Origin: Blastococcus_B deserti
Lineage (GTDB): Bacteria > Actinomycetota > Actinomycetes > Mycobacteriales > Geodermatophilaceae
Direction of reading: 5' to 3'
Assembly: GCF_042682525.1 (NCBI RefSeq)
Contig: NZ_JBHUHP010000014.1
Coordinates: forward strand, 141,950 to 205,949
DNA: 64,000 nucleotides
Shown here one piece after another: positions 33,665 through 42,251 of this stretch. The position numbers and the translations under genes were made by a program. The notes beneath the pieces were generated by a model. That model was not told the DNA's origin and ran no database searches. It saw only the letters and a program-made list of their open reading frames with translations. Position 1 is the stretch's first letter. The number at the start of each line of letters is the position of its first letter.

Positions 33665-35290
33665 TTGTACGCGCTACATTCACCGAGCCGGTTGAACGAT
33701 GAAGTTCCTGGTGATGCCAGGCGTTCGTCGGAGGGCACGGGGCCCTCGCGGGTAGGTCCACGGGGGTGCCCGATTTTTCTGCTTGACGCACGTCCCGACG
33801 ACGCTGCGCCCTTCACGCAGCGACCGGCTGCTCGCGGCTGGCACTCGTACGCCGCTCGCTTTCGCGGTGCAGGCACCGAGGCCCGCCGCGCCTGGCGGGG
33901 CGCCTACGTCCGACGCATCGTCGTCGGCGACGTCCTCTGCGCGGCCCTCGCCGGCCTGGCCGGTTACGTGGTCCGCTTCGGCCCGGAGGGCGGAGCGACC
34001 CCGTACGCCTCCCTGTGGGCGGCGCTCCTGCTGCCGTTGATCTGGGTCGGCTCCATGCTCGTCGCCCGTAGTTACGAGCAGCGCTTCCTCTGGGTGGGGG
34101 CCGAGGAGTTCCGCCGCGTCTTCTTCGCCGCCATGATGCTGCTCGCCACTCTTGGCACCGTCTCGTGGGCATTCCGCCTGGAAGTGGCTCGCGGCTTCGT
34201 GGTCATCGCCGTCCCGCTCGCTGCCTCGCTCACGCTGGTGCACCGCTACACGCAGCGACAGATGCTGCATCGGGCACGCCGACGCGGCGAGCACCTGCAG
34301 ACCACCCTGCTGGTCGGCCACCGCAATGCGGTGGCCGCCCTCGACGAGCAGCTGGACCGTGAGGCGTTCCACGGGTACCGGGTCGTCGGCTGCTGCCTGC
34401 CCGCTGATCAGTTCAGGCCGGAAGCGGACGCCTTCAACGGCTTGCCGGTGCTCGGAGGCCTTGATGAGGTCGCCGACGTCGTGGCCCGCTACGAGGTCGA
34501 CACGGTCGCCGTCCTGCCCTGCCCTGAGCTGGACGGGCCAGCGCTGCGCCGCCTCGGCTGGGACCTGGAGAAGACCCGAGCCGAGCTGCTGTTGGCCCCT
34601 GCGGTCACCGAGATCGTCGGTCCCCGCGTGCGTATCCGGCCGGTCTGCGGGCTTCCCCTGATGCACATGGAGCGGCCTGAGCTGACCGGCATCCGCCGAC
34701 TGGGCAAGGCACTCTTCGACAAGGTGGCCGCGAGCCTGGGTGCCCTCTTCCTCCTACCTGTCCTCCTCGGTCTGGCGCTGGCCGTGAAGACGACCAGTCG
34801 CGGGCCCGTCTTCTTCCGGCAGGAGCGCGTCGGCAAGGACGGACAGACCTTCTCCATGCTCAAGTTCCGCAGCATGGTCGTCGGTGCCGACCGCATGGTC
34901 GATGAGCTAGCTGCGGCGAGCGACGGCAACGGCGTCCTGTTCAAGAAGAAGAACGACCCTCGCATCACCTCGGTGGGGCGCGTCATGCGGCGCTACTCGC
35001 TTGATGAGCTCCCCCAGTTGTTCAACGTCATCCGTGGTCACATGTCCCTCGTCGGGCCGCGACCGCCGCTGCCCAGCGAGGTCGAGCGGTACGGGTTCGA
35101 CATGCACCGCCGCTTCCTGGTCAAGCCCGGCCTCACCGGTCTCTGGCAGATCAGTGGCCGCTCTGACCTCTCGTGGGACGACTCGGTACGCATCGATGTC
35201 AGGTACGTCGAGAACTGGTCGCTGACCTTCGACTTCATGATCCTCTGGAAGACCGTCGGCGCCGTGGTCCGCGGCTCCGGCGCCTATTGA
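33665..35290 (+). CDS. Initiating polyprenyl-phosphate sugar-phosphotransferase (WbaP/WcaJ type)
   Basis: 541 residues if the TTG at 33665 is used; no ATG or GTG lies before the first helix, so the start is uncertain. Order: four N-terminal helices (VGDVLCAALAGLAGYVVRFG onward), a CoA-binding-like Rossmann region (TTLLVGHRNAVAALDEQL), a re-entrant helix (GALFLLPVLLGLALAVK) and the bacterial sugar transferase domain: FFRQERVGKDGQTFSMLKFRSM, DELPQLFNVIRGHMSLVGPRPP and KPGLTGLWQISGRSDL. It transfers a hexose-1-phosphate to undecaprenyl phosphate and commits the repeat unit to assembly. Confidence 0.92.
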   Translation: MYALHSPSRLNDEVPGDARRSSEGTGPSRVGPRGCPIFLLDARPDDAAPFTQRPAARGWHSYAARFRGAGTEARRAWRGAYVRRIVVGDVLCAALAGLAGYVVRFGPEGGATPYASLWAALLLPLIWVGSMLVARSYEQRFLWVGAEEFRRVFFAAMMLLATLGTVSWAFRLEVARGFVVIAVPLAASLTLVHRYTQRQMLHRARRRGEHLQTTLLVGHRNAVAALDEQLDREAFHGYRVVGCCLPADQFRPEADAFNGLPVLGGLDEVADVVARYEVDTVAVLPCPELDGPALRRLGWDLEKTRAELLLAPAVTEIVGPRVRIRPVCGLPLMHMERPELTGIRRLGKALFDKVAASLGALFLLPVLLGLALAVKTTSRGPVFFRQERVGKDGQTFSMLKFRSMVVGADRMVDELAAASDGNGVLFKKKNDPRITSVGRVMRRYSLDELPQLFNVIRGHMSLVGPRPPLPSEVERYGFDMHRRFLVKPGLTGLWQISGRSDLSWDDSVRIDVRYVENWSLTFDFMILWKTVGAVVRGSGAY

Positions 35291-35588
35291 GTCGCGCACG
35301 GTGCCCTGAGCAGCGGAGTTGCCCGGCCTTCTCACCCGTGCGCCCGTGTCGCCACTGTCGGGCCTGACCCGATGGGGTGAGGGCACCGTCTTGGCCGGGC
35401 GGACCGGCGGCCGCAGCCGCCAGGATGGCCGACACCTCCCCCGAACGGCAGGCGATGCTGGCACAACGGACCATGACACTGTTCGCGACGTCGCGTCCCG
35501 CGGCCGAGCTGTGCCTTGTCGGTCATGGCTCGGCGGGTACCGGACGGCCCCTTCGCTGCGCGGCGGGCCCGCGCAGCACACTTTCTCC
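35291..35588. other. Intergenic region, no gene recognised
   Basis: These 298 bases lie between the sugar transferase and the tyrosine phosphatase. High G+C frames run through them, and one continues in frame into the phosphatase, but the conserved phosphatase sequence begins only at the GTG at 35589. Nothing else stands out except a possible promoter for the phosphatase gene. Confidence 0.4.
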
Positions 35589-36224
35589 GTGAGTGCCGAG
35601 CGGCCTGACCAGCCGGCTTTCACCGTGCTCCTGGTCTGTACGGGCAACATCTGCCGCTCGGCTCTTGCCGAGCGGCTCGGTCGGGCTTTCCTCGCGCAAC
35701 GCCTCGGCCAGGCCGCCGATGCGGTGCGGCTGGTCAGCGCGGGAACCCGTGCGGTCGTCGATTCCGCGATGCATCCCGACAGTGCCCTCGTTCTCCAGGG
35801 CTTCGGGGCAGTCGCCGGTGACTTCCGCGCACGGCAGCTCGACGAGCGAATTGCAGCCGGCGCTGACCTCACGCTCACGATGACCCGCGCCCACCGACGG
35901 GAGGTCCTGCGACTGGCTCCGCGCGCCCTGCAGAGAACCTTCACCCTGCGCGAGGCCGCCGACCTGCTGCAGCTGGTCGGTCCGGAGGTCCGGCCGACCG
36001 GGAAGGATCTGCCCGAGCGTGCCCGTGGCCTGGTCAAGGAGCTGGCTGGAGCTCGGTCGCGACGCACCGCCGTAACGGATGACGACGTCCGGGATCCGAT
36101 CGGCGCCCCTCTGGAGGTCCACGAGGAGGTGGGCGAGCTGATTGCGGCAGTTCTGCTGCCGATCCTGGGCCGCCTCGCCGACCTGAACCGCGGTGCCGTC
36201 CCGGCCGACTCCGCGTCCTCCTGA
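35589..36224 (+). CDS. Low-molecular-weight protein tyrosine phosphatase (Wzb-like)
   Basis: 211 residues from the GTG at 35589. The P-loop TVLLVCTGNICRSALAERLGR has the C-x5-R-S signature and the C-terminal VRDPIGAPLEVHEE the DP general acid. The longer frame upstream (from 35319) is G+C shadow without family features. Together with the BY-kinase 2 kb upstream it can form the phosphorylation/dephosphorylation cycle that drives EPS polymerisation. It is a paralogue of the phosphatase at 9409, sharing the DLVLTMT/DLTLTMT and PRALHKCFTLLEAA/PRALQRTFTLREAA stretches. Confidence 0.9.
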   Translation: MSAERPDQPAFTVLLVCTGNICRSALAERLGRAFLAQRLGQAADAVRLVSAGTRAVVDSAMHPDSALVLQGFGAVAGDFRARQLDERIAAGADLTLTMTRAHRREVLRLAPRALQRTFTLREAADLLQLVGPEVRPTGKDLPERARGLVKELAGARSRRTAVTDDDVRDPIGAPLEVHEEVGELIAAVLLPILGRLADLNRGAVPADSASS

Positions 36225-36292
36225 CCCGCACGGTTCTCTGTCGTCGGCGTGCTGATCGCCCTGACCTGCTCTCACGGCCGGCCTGTCATGGG

Positions 36293-37417
36293 TCAGCGGG
36301 GGACGTCGGGCAGCGCCTGTCGGCTGAACTCCTCCGCGTTCGAAGCGAGGGAGTCGTTGCGCAGGTACGACCACATCCGCTCGCCGGCGGCCGCATCGAG
36401 GTAGACGACGCTGGCCGGCCCCTCCATGCCGGTTCCGAGCACCGGCGCGGTGAAGAAGTCGACGTTCTCCGGCGTCACGTTCCGCATCGAGTACGCCAGG
36501 CCCACCAGGTCCCCATTGCCGAGCGTGTCGTCGACGGTGACGGCGCTGGTCACCGCCAGCAGGGCGGCGTCCAGCTTCGGCGGATCGCTGAAGGTGTTGG
36601 AGCTGAACAACTTCCCGAACATGGCCCGCAGGTACTGCTGCTGCCGGCGCACCCGGTCGAAGTCCCCGCCCGGCAAGCCGTACCGCTGGCCGAGGTACCA
36701 GCGGGCCTTGTCGCCGTCGAGGTGGTTCACCCCCGCGGGGAACGTGTACGGCCCGTTGCTGGTCGTCTCGGCGACCACCACGTCCACCCCGCCGAGATCG
36801 TCGGTGACCTGGACGAGCCCCTCGAAGTCGATCGCCATGTAGTGGTCGATGCGCACCTGCGTCAGCTGCTCGACCGTCTGGACGAGGAGCGTGGGGCCAC
36901 CGAACGCGTACGCCGCGTTGATCTTGTTCTTGCCGTGGCCCGGGATGTCGACCCAGGAGTCACGGGGGATGGAGATCAGCTGGGCGTGCTGCCGGTCGGC
37001 GGTGAACCGGGCGATCATGATGGCATCCGAGCGCCCGCCGGGCGCCTCCCCGGCGGGGACGTCGGCGCGGGTGTCGGAACCGACGAGCAGGAAGGTGACC
37101 GGGTCCTGACCGGTCTCCTCCGCGGGCGTCGCCGGTGCGGGGCGGGTGCCCTCGTCGAGGTCGCTGAACACGTCGGCGACGCGGTCGATGTTGCCGGCGT
37201 AGCGGTTGGTCAGGAACCAGAAGCCCCCGCCGAGGAGGACCGCGAGCACCACCGCGAGGACGCCGAGGCTGATGAGCGCTCGACTGAGGCGTCGACGGCT
37301 CTTCTCCGGAGGGGAGTGGTCCTCGTCTCCGCTCAGGAGGTCGTGGTGGAGGGAGTCCGCGTGCGACTCCGCGTCCGGCAGGCCGCCGTTTCGCCGAGCT
37401 CCGCGGTCGCGCGTCAT
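36293..37417 (-). CDS. LCP-family cell-wall glycopolymer ligase
   Basis: 374 residues from the ATG at 37417, which has GGGGGT upstream on the minus strand. It has an acidic cytoplasmic leader, one anchor helix (LISLGVLAVVLAVLLGGGFWF), then FLLVGSDTRADVPAGEAPGG, RSDAIMIARFTADRQHAQLI, SIPRDSWVDIPGHGKNKINA and RYGLPGGDFDRVRRQQQYLR. All conserved Asp and Arg positions of LCP enzymes are present. It is very similar along its whole length to the protein at 42252, including the TNRYAGNIDR and HLDGD-ARWYLGQRYGLPGGD segments. Confidence 0.93.
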   Translation of the reverse strand: MTRDRGARRNGGLPDAESHADSLHHDLLSGDEDHSPPEKSRRRLSRALISLGVLAVVLAVLLGGGFWFLTNRYAGNIDRVADVFSDLDEGTRPAPATPAEETGQDPVTFLLVGSDTRADVPAGEAPGGRSDAIMIARFTADRQHAQLISIPRDSWVDIPGHGKNKINAAYAFGGPTLLVQTVEQLTQVRIDHYMAIDFEGLVQVTDDLGGVDVVVAETTSNGPYTFPAGVNHLDGDKARWYLGQRYGLPGGDFDRVRRQQQYLRAMFGKLFSSNTFSDPPKLDAALLAVTSAVTVDDTLGNGDLVGLAYSMRNVTPENVDFFTAPVLGTGMEGPASVVYLDAAAGERMWSYLRNDSLASNAEEFSRQALPDVPR

Positions 37418-37506
37418 GGACACCCCCGTCCGCCGGGCAACTCGACCGAGGGTACGGGCCCCGGAGGGCGCGGCGGGCGGTCGGGAGCCCGGAACGGCTG
37501 GGCGGT

Positions 37507-37743
37507 TCAGGACTTCCGGGTAGGCGCACCGAGCCGCACGTCGGAGCGGCAATTCGCCTCGCGGAGGAAGCGGTCGACCTCATCGGGCCACGAGGCGGGC
37601 ACCGTCGCCCCGGCGGCCAGGCGGACAGCGGGGCCCAGGAGTCTGGCGGCGCCGAGGGCGAGTACCGCCCACATCAGTCCGGCGATCAGCAGCCACGGCT
37701 CGCCGGCATTCCTACGGGCCGCATCGTGATCTTCCGTGGTCAC
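37507..37743 (-). CDS. Small hypothetical membrane protein
   Basis: 78 residues from the GTG at 37743. An N-terminal acidic segment is followed by one hydrophobic helix (WLLIAGLMWAVLALGAARLLG) and a charged tail with WPDEVDRFLREANCRSDVRL. The open frame extends upstream to 37950, but that part has no membrane or family feature. No strong ribosome-binding site is seen. It is the only candidate in the gap between the LCP gene and the dehydrogenase gene. Confidence 0.45.
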   Translation of the reverse strand: MTTEDHDAARRNAGEPWLLIAGLMWAVLALGAARLLGPAVRLAAGATVPASWPDEVDRFLREANCRSDVRLGAPTRKS

Positions 37744-37933
37744 GCTCGGCGCGAGCTGCAGAAAAGGCAGCAACGCCTCTGTGGACTGGTGATGGCCGGT
37801 GTCGATACCGTCCACCGTGCCCGGTAGGTCCGATCGGGTGGTCGAGCTTCGCAGGCCTGATCGGTGGGCGAGCGTATCGCTCGACGCCGTGATCCACTTC
37901 GGCAGCGAAGTGATTCGGGTGAGGACGGGCAGA

Positions 37934-39253
37934 GTGCGCATCTCGGTCATCGGCTGCGGCTACCTGGGCGCGGTGCACGCCGCCTCCATGGCGAAACTGG
38001 GGCACGACGTGGTCGGCATCGATGTCGACCACGACAAGGTGCAGGCGCTGTGCCGGGCGCGCGCGCCCTTCTACGAGCCGGGTTTCGAGGAGCTGCTCGC
38101 CGGCACTCTCGACACTGGCCGGCTCAGCTTCTCCACCGATGTCGGGGACGCGGCCGGGTCGCAGGTGCACTTCGTCTGCGTGGGGACGCCGCAGAAGCGG
38201 GGTGAGTACGCCGCGGACATGCACTACGTCCAGGACGCGGTGGAGTCACTGCTCGGTGTGCTGGCGCCCGGTGACCTCGTCGTCGGGAAGTCGACCGTCC
38301 CTGTCGGGACGGCCGCCGCGCTCGCCGAGCTGGTCCAGGAGAAGGTGCCGGGCGCGCTGCTCGCCTGGAACCCCGAGTTCCTCCGGGAGGGCTTCGCCGT
38401 CCAGGACACGCTCCACCCCGACCGGCTGGTCTACGGCCTCCCCGCGGGTCCCGACGGCGAGACGGCGCGGGCCCTGCTCGACGAGGTCTACGCGCCGATC
38501 GTCGAGCGCGGCACGCCCAAGGTCGAGACCGACTACGCCACCGCCGAAATGGTGAAGACGGCGGCGAACTCCTTCCTCGCCACCAAGATCTCCTTCATCA
38601 ACGCGATGGCCGAGCTGTGCGAGGCCACCGGCGCCGACGTGAAGCTGCTGGCCGACGCCATCGGCTACGACGACCGCATCGGCCGCAAGTTCCTCAACGC
38701 CGGCCTCGGCTTCGGCGGCGGCTGCCTGCCCAAGGACATCCGGGCCTTCATGGCGCGCGCCGGCGAGCTGGGCGCCGACCAGGCGCTGACCTTCCTCAAG
38801 GAGGTCGACAACATCAACATGCGGCGCCGCATCCGCATGGTGGAGCTCGCCCGCGAGGTCTGCGACGGGTCCCTGCTGGGCAAGCGGATCGCCGTCCTCG
38901 GCGCGGCCTTCAAGCCCGACAGCGACGACATCCGCGACTCCCCGGCGCTCAACGTCGCCGCCCAGCTGCAGCTGCAGGGCGCCGTCGTGCGGGTCACCGA
39001 CCCGGCCGCCGTCGAGAACAGCCGACGGCTGTGGCCGCAGCTCGACTACGCCGACACGCCGGAGGAGGCGGCCGACCGCGCCGACGCCGTGCTGGTGCTG
39101 ACCGAGTGGCGGCAGTACCGGGAGCTCGACCCGGTCTCCTTCGGCGCGGTCGTGCGCCAGAAGCGGGTGCTCGACGGGCGCAACGCGCTCGACCGCGATG
39201 CCTGGACCGCCGCCGGCTGGACCTACCGGGCACTGGGCCGCCGCGCCGGCTGA
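37934..39253 (+). CDS. ugd: UDP-glucose 6-dehydrogenase
   Basis: 439 residues from the GTG at 37934, preceded by GAGGACGGG. The Rossmann motif VIGCGYLGAVHAASMAKLGH is followed by FVCVGTPQKRGEYAADM, KSTVPVGTAA, the catalytic-Cys segment GLGFGGGCLPKDIRAF and the C-terminal domain with GAAFKPDSDDIRDSPALN. These are the marks of the UDP-glucose dehydrogenase branch, as opposed to the hexosamine branch at 5852. It makes UDP-glucuronate for surface polysaccharides. Confidence 0.93.
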   Translation: MRISVIGCGYLGAVHAASMAKLGHDVVGIDVDHDKVQALCRARAPFYEPGFEELLAGTLDTGRLSFSTDVGDAAGSQVHFVCVGTPQKRGEYAADMHYVQDAVESLLGVLAPGDLVVGKSTVPVGTAAALAELVQEKVPGALLAWNPEFLREGFAVQDTLHPDRLVYGLPAGPDGETARALLDEVYAPIVERGTPKVETDYATAEMVKTAANSFLATKISFINAMAELCEATGADVKLLADAIGYDDRIGRKFLNAGLGFGGGCLPKDIRAFMARAGELGADQALTFLKEVDNINMRRRIRMVELAREVCDGSLLGKRIAVLGAAFKPDSDDIRDSPALNVAAQLQLQGAVVRVTDPAAVENSRRLWPQLDYADTPEEAADRADAVLVLTEWRQYRELDPVSFGAVVRQKRVLDGRNALDRDAWTAAGWTYRALGRRAG

Positions 39254-39408
39254 TCCCACACGCCCCGCGCGCCCCGCGCGCCCCGACGTCGGCACGCCCG
39301 CCCGGTTACCGTTGAGGGCCGGAGGACCTGCCGGGCCCGCGGACGTGCGGCCGGCGGGGCCGGGCGGAGGCTCCGCACCGGCCGCGAACCATGGAGGTTG
39401 TCGCGACG

Positions 39409-40404
39409 ATGCGCATGCTCGTCACCGGAGGCGCCGGATTCATCGGCGCGAACTTCGTCCACTACACGCTGCGCGAGCACCCCGAGCACCAGATCACCGT
39501 GCTCGACGCGCTCACCTACGCCGGGAACGAAGCGTCGCTGGCACCGGTGCGCGACCGCATCGAGTTCGTGCACGGCTCGGTGGCCGACGCCGCCCTCGTC
39601 GACGAGCTGGTCAGCCGCAGCGACGCCGTCGTGCACTTCGCCGCGGAGAGCCACAACGACAACTCGCTCAGCGACCCGTCGCCGTTCCTCACGACCAACA
39701 TCATCGGGACGTACACGATCCTCGAGGCGGTGCGGAAGCACGGCGTGCGGCTGCACCACATCTCCACCGACGAGGTCTACGGCGACCTCGAGCTCGACGA
39801 CCCGAAGAAGTTCACGCCGGAGACGCCGTACAACCCGTCGAGCCCCTACTCCTCGACCAAGGCCGGCTCCGACCTGCTGGTGCGCGCCTGGGTGCGCTCC
39901 TTCGGCATCGAGGCGACCATCTCCAACTGCTCGAACAACTACGGGCCCTACCAGCACATCGAGAAGTTCATCCCGCGGCAGATCACCAACGTGCTCGCCG
40001 GCCTGCGCCCCAAGCTCTACGGCAAGGGCGAGAACGTCCGCGACTGGATCCACGTCGACGACCACAACTCCGCGGTCCACGCGATCCTCGAGAAGGGCCG
40101 CAGCGGGGAGACCTACCTCATCGGCGCCGACGGCGAGAAGAACAACCGCGAGGTGCTCAGCCTCATCCTCGAGCTGCTCGGCCAGCCCCGCGACGCCTTC
40201 GACCAGGTCATCGACCGCGCCGGCCACGACCTGCGCTACGCCATCGACGCGAGCAAGCTCCGCGACGAGCTCGGCTGGAAGCCCCAGTTCACCGACTTCC
40301 GCGACGGCCTGGCCGCCACCGTCGACTGGTACCGCGCGAACGAGTCGTGGTGGAAGCCCCTGAAGGAGCAGGTCGAGGCCAAGTACGCGGCGCAGGGGCA
40401 GTGA
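39409..40404 (+). CDS. rfbB: dTDP-glucose 4,6-dehydratase
   Basis: 331 residues. The ATG at 39409 is chosen because MRMLVTGGAGFIGANFV starts the NAD fold and GGAGG lies 11 bases upstream; an ATG at 39391 would place that site inside the gene. Catalytic features: HISTDEVYGDL (Thr-Asp-Glu triad), YSSTKAGSDLL (Tyr-x3-Lys), and the downstream NCSNNYGPYQHIEKFIP and RDWIHVDDH stretches typical of RmlB. It produces the 4-keto-6-deoxy intermediate of dTDP-L-rhamnose. The GTGA overlap with the next gene couples it to RmlD. rmlA and rmlC are not in the window. Confidence 0.95.
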   Translation: MRMLVTGGAGFIGANFVHYTLREHPEHQITVLDALTYAGNEASLAPVRDRIEFVHGSVADAALVDELVSRSDAVVHFAAESHNDNSLSDPSPFLTTNIIGTYTILEAVRKHGVRLHHISTDEVYGDLELDDPKKFTPETPYNPSSPYSSTKAGSDLLVRAWVRSFGIEATISNCSNNYGPYQHIEKFIPRQITNVLAGLRPKLYGKGENVRDWIHVDDHNSAVHAILEKGRSGETYLIGADGEKNNREVLSLILELLGQPRDAFDQVIDRAGHDLRYAIDASKLRDELGWKPQFTDFRDGLAATVDWYRANESWWKPLKEQVEAKYAAQGQ

Positions 40405-41246
40405 CGACGGTCGTCGTCGGGGCCAACGGCCAGCTCGGCCGGGCCTTGCAGAAGCGGTTCCCGGACGCCGTCGCGCTCGACCGCGCCGCCCTGAACGTCG
40501 CCGACGGCGAGGCGGTCGCCCGCTACGACTGGTCGGGTGTCGACGTCGTCGTCAACGCGGCCGCCTGGACCGCGGTCGACGCGGCCGAGGACCCGGCCAA
40601 CCACGCGGCCGTGCGCGCCGCCAACGTCGACGCCGTCGGTCATCTGGCCGATGCGGGGGAGCGGCACGGGTTCACGCTCGTGCACATCTCCAGCGAGTAC
40701 GTCTTCGACGGCCGGTACGACGGGCCGATCCCGGAGGATCTGCCGCCGTCCCCGCTGAGCGTCTACGGCAGGAGCAAGGCCGACGGCGACCGGGAGGCGG
40801 CTCGGCTCGAGCGGCACTACGTCGTCCGGACGACGTGGGTGGTGGGAGAGGGCGGCAACTTCGTCCGCACCATGGCGTCGCTGGCCGACCGGGGCGTCTC
40901 GCCCACCGTCGTCGACGACCAGGTCGGGCGGCCGACGTTCACCACCGACCTGGCCGGCGGCATCGCCCACCTGCTGGACACCGGCGCAGCTTTCGGCACC
41001 TACAACCTCACCAACGCCGGGGAACCGGCGTCCTGGGCACAGGTCGCCGCCGCCGTCTTCGAGGCCCGGGGCCGTAGCGCCGACGACGTCGGGCGGACCA
41101 GCACCGCGGAGTACTTCGCCGACAAGCCGCAGGCGGCCGTGCGGCCGCTCAACAGCGTCCTCGACCTGTCGAAGATCACCGCGACCGGCTTCGCGCCCCG
41201 GAACTGGCGCACAGCACTGTCCGAGTACCTCGCCGCCCTCCCCTGA
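40401..41246 (+). CDS. rfbD: dTDP-4-dehydrorhamnose reductase
   Basis: 281 residues from a GTG that overlaps the rfbB stop. The N-terminal VVGANGQLGRALQKRF binds NADPH. VVNAAAWTAVDAAEDP and the SSEYVFDG and YGRSKADGDR segments (Tyr-x3-Lys) match RmlD, and VVRTTWVVGEGGNFVRTM follows as in the family. It reduces dTDP-4-keto-L-rhamnose to dTDP-L-rhamnose. The longer frame that begins at 39198 is a shadow over rfbB. Confidence 0.94.
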   Translation: MTTVVVGANGQLGRALQKRFPDAVALDRAALNVADGEAVARYDWSGVDVVVNAAAWTAVDAAEDPANHAAVRAANVDAVGHLADAGERHGFTLVHISSEYVFDGRYDGPIPEDLPPSPLSVYGRSKADGDREAARLERHYVVRTTWVVGEGGNFVRTMASLADRGVSPTVVDDQVGRPTFTTDLAGGIAHLLDTGAAFGTYNLTNAGEPASWAQVAAAVFEARGRSADDVGRTSTAEYFADKPQAAVRPLNSVLDLSKITATGFAPRNWRTALSEYLAALP

Positions 41247-41303
41247 CGGGAAGGGCGGGAACCGAGGGACTGCTGGGGACGACACCCCGCGTTCCGTGAC
41301 CAG

Positions 41304-42242
41304 ATGGTCACGATCGGCCAACCGGCCGCCGATCATCACGTCGTGGTGTGGCTCTGGGTGCTGGGCGGACTTGTCGCGTGGCTGCTGGTGGCCGCCGGTG
41401 TCGCCGTCCTCATCGGCCGGAGCATCCGGCTGGCCGACGAGCGCACCGGCGACGCCAGCCCGCTGACCGCCGACCTCCCCGCCACCGCTCCGGCGCGCGC
41501 CCGCGCCGTCCGCACCCGTCGGCGCGGCATCCCGCTGCCGCCGATCGGGGTGGCGCTGGCGGCACTCGCCGTCGGTCTCGAGGGCGCCGGCTACGTCACC
41601 CGGCTCACCGGCCAGCGCGGCCAGGTCGCCCAGCTGCTGTCGATGGACGCACCTTTCTCCGTTCCGCGGCTGTTCGTGGCCCTCCTCTTCGCGGCGGCCG
41701 CTCTCGCCGCGGTCGCCGGCGCGAGCAACCTGCCCGGTCGCCGCACCTGGTGGCTGGCGGTCGGGCTCGTCGGCGGTCTCATCGCCACGGTCAAGGCCGG
41801 CAGCACGGTCCACGCACAGGCGCTGGGCGCTCTCGAGGACGCGGTCGGCACCGGACCTGCGCTCACGCTGAGCGCTGCGGCTGCCGCCGTCGTCATCGGC
41901 GGCCTGTGGTTGCTCAGCCGTACCGAGCGCCGTGACCGCCGGCGCGTGCTCGGGGTGCTCGCCCTCTACGCCGTGGCTTCCGTCGGCCTCTCGGCCCTGT
42001 CGGCGGTCGCCGCCGGCGCCGAGGGCGTGGCCGGCAACTGGGCGGCCGCGGCCACGTTCGTCGAGGAGTCCGGCGAGGCGCTCGCCGGTGTCGCGTTCCT
42101 CGTGGCCGTGTTGGTGGGCGTGGCCCCACGTCTGGTGCTGCCCGAAGAATGGGTGCTGCGCCGCGAGCTGGACGCCCGGACCCTGGACGTTCCCGACGCC
42201 GCCATCGGCCGCTCCCGCGCGGAAGGTTCTGGCCGGGGCTGA
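41304..42242 (+). CDS. Multi-pass membrane protein of unknown function
   Basis: 312 residues with about seven hydrophobic helices, an Arg-rich cytoplasmic loop (RARAVRTRRRG, residues ~63-75) and a polar C-terminal tail. The helices are Ala/Val/Gly-rich, as in many actinobacterial integral proteins. No motif or family is recognised. It stands alone between rfbD and the convergent LCP gene, only ten bases from the latter's stop. Confidence 0.65.
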   Translation: MVTIGQPAADHHVVVWLWVLGGLVAWLLVAAGVAVLIGRSIRLADERTGDASPLTADLPATAPARARAVRTRRRGIPLPPIGVALAALAVGLEGAGYVTRLTGQRGQVAQLLSMDAPFSVPRLFVALLFAAAALAAVAGASNLPGRRTWWLAVGLVGGLIATVKAGSTVHAQALGALEDAVGTGPALTLSAAAAAVVIGGLWLLSRTERRDRRRVLGVLALYAVASVGLSALSAVAAGAEGVAGNWAAAATFVEESGEALAGVAFLVAVLVGVAPRLVLPEEWVLRRELDARTLDVPDAAIGRSRAEGSGRG

Positions 42243-42251
42243 TCCGGCCGG

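Noticed and set aside
39198..40400. N-terminal extension of the dTDP-4-dehydrorhamnose reductase frame
   Set aside because: This part overlaps the conserved rfbB gene in another frame and is Arg/Pro-rich; the reductase fold begins at the GTG at 40401.
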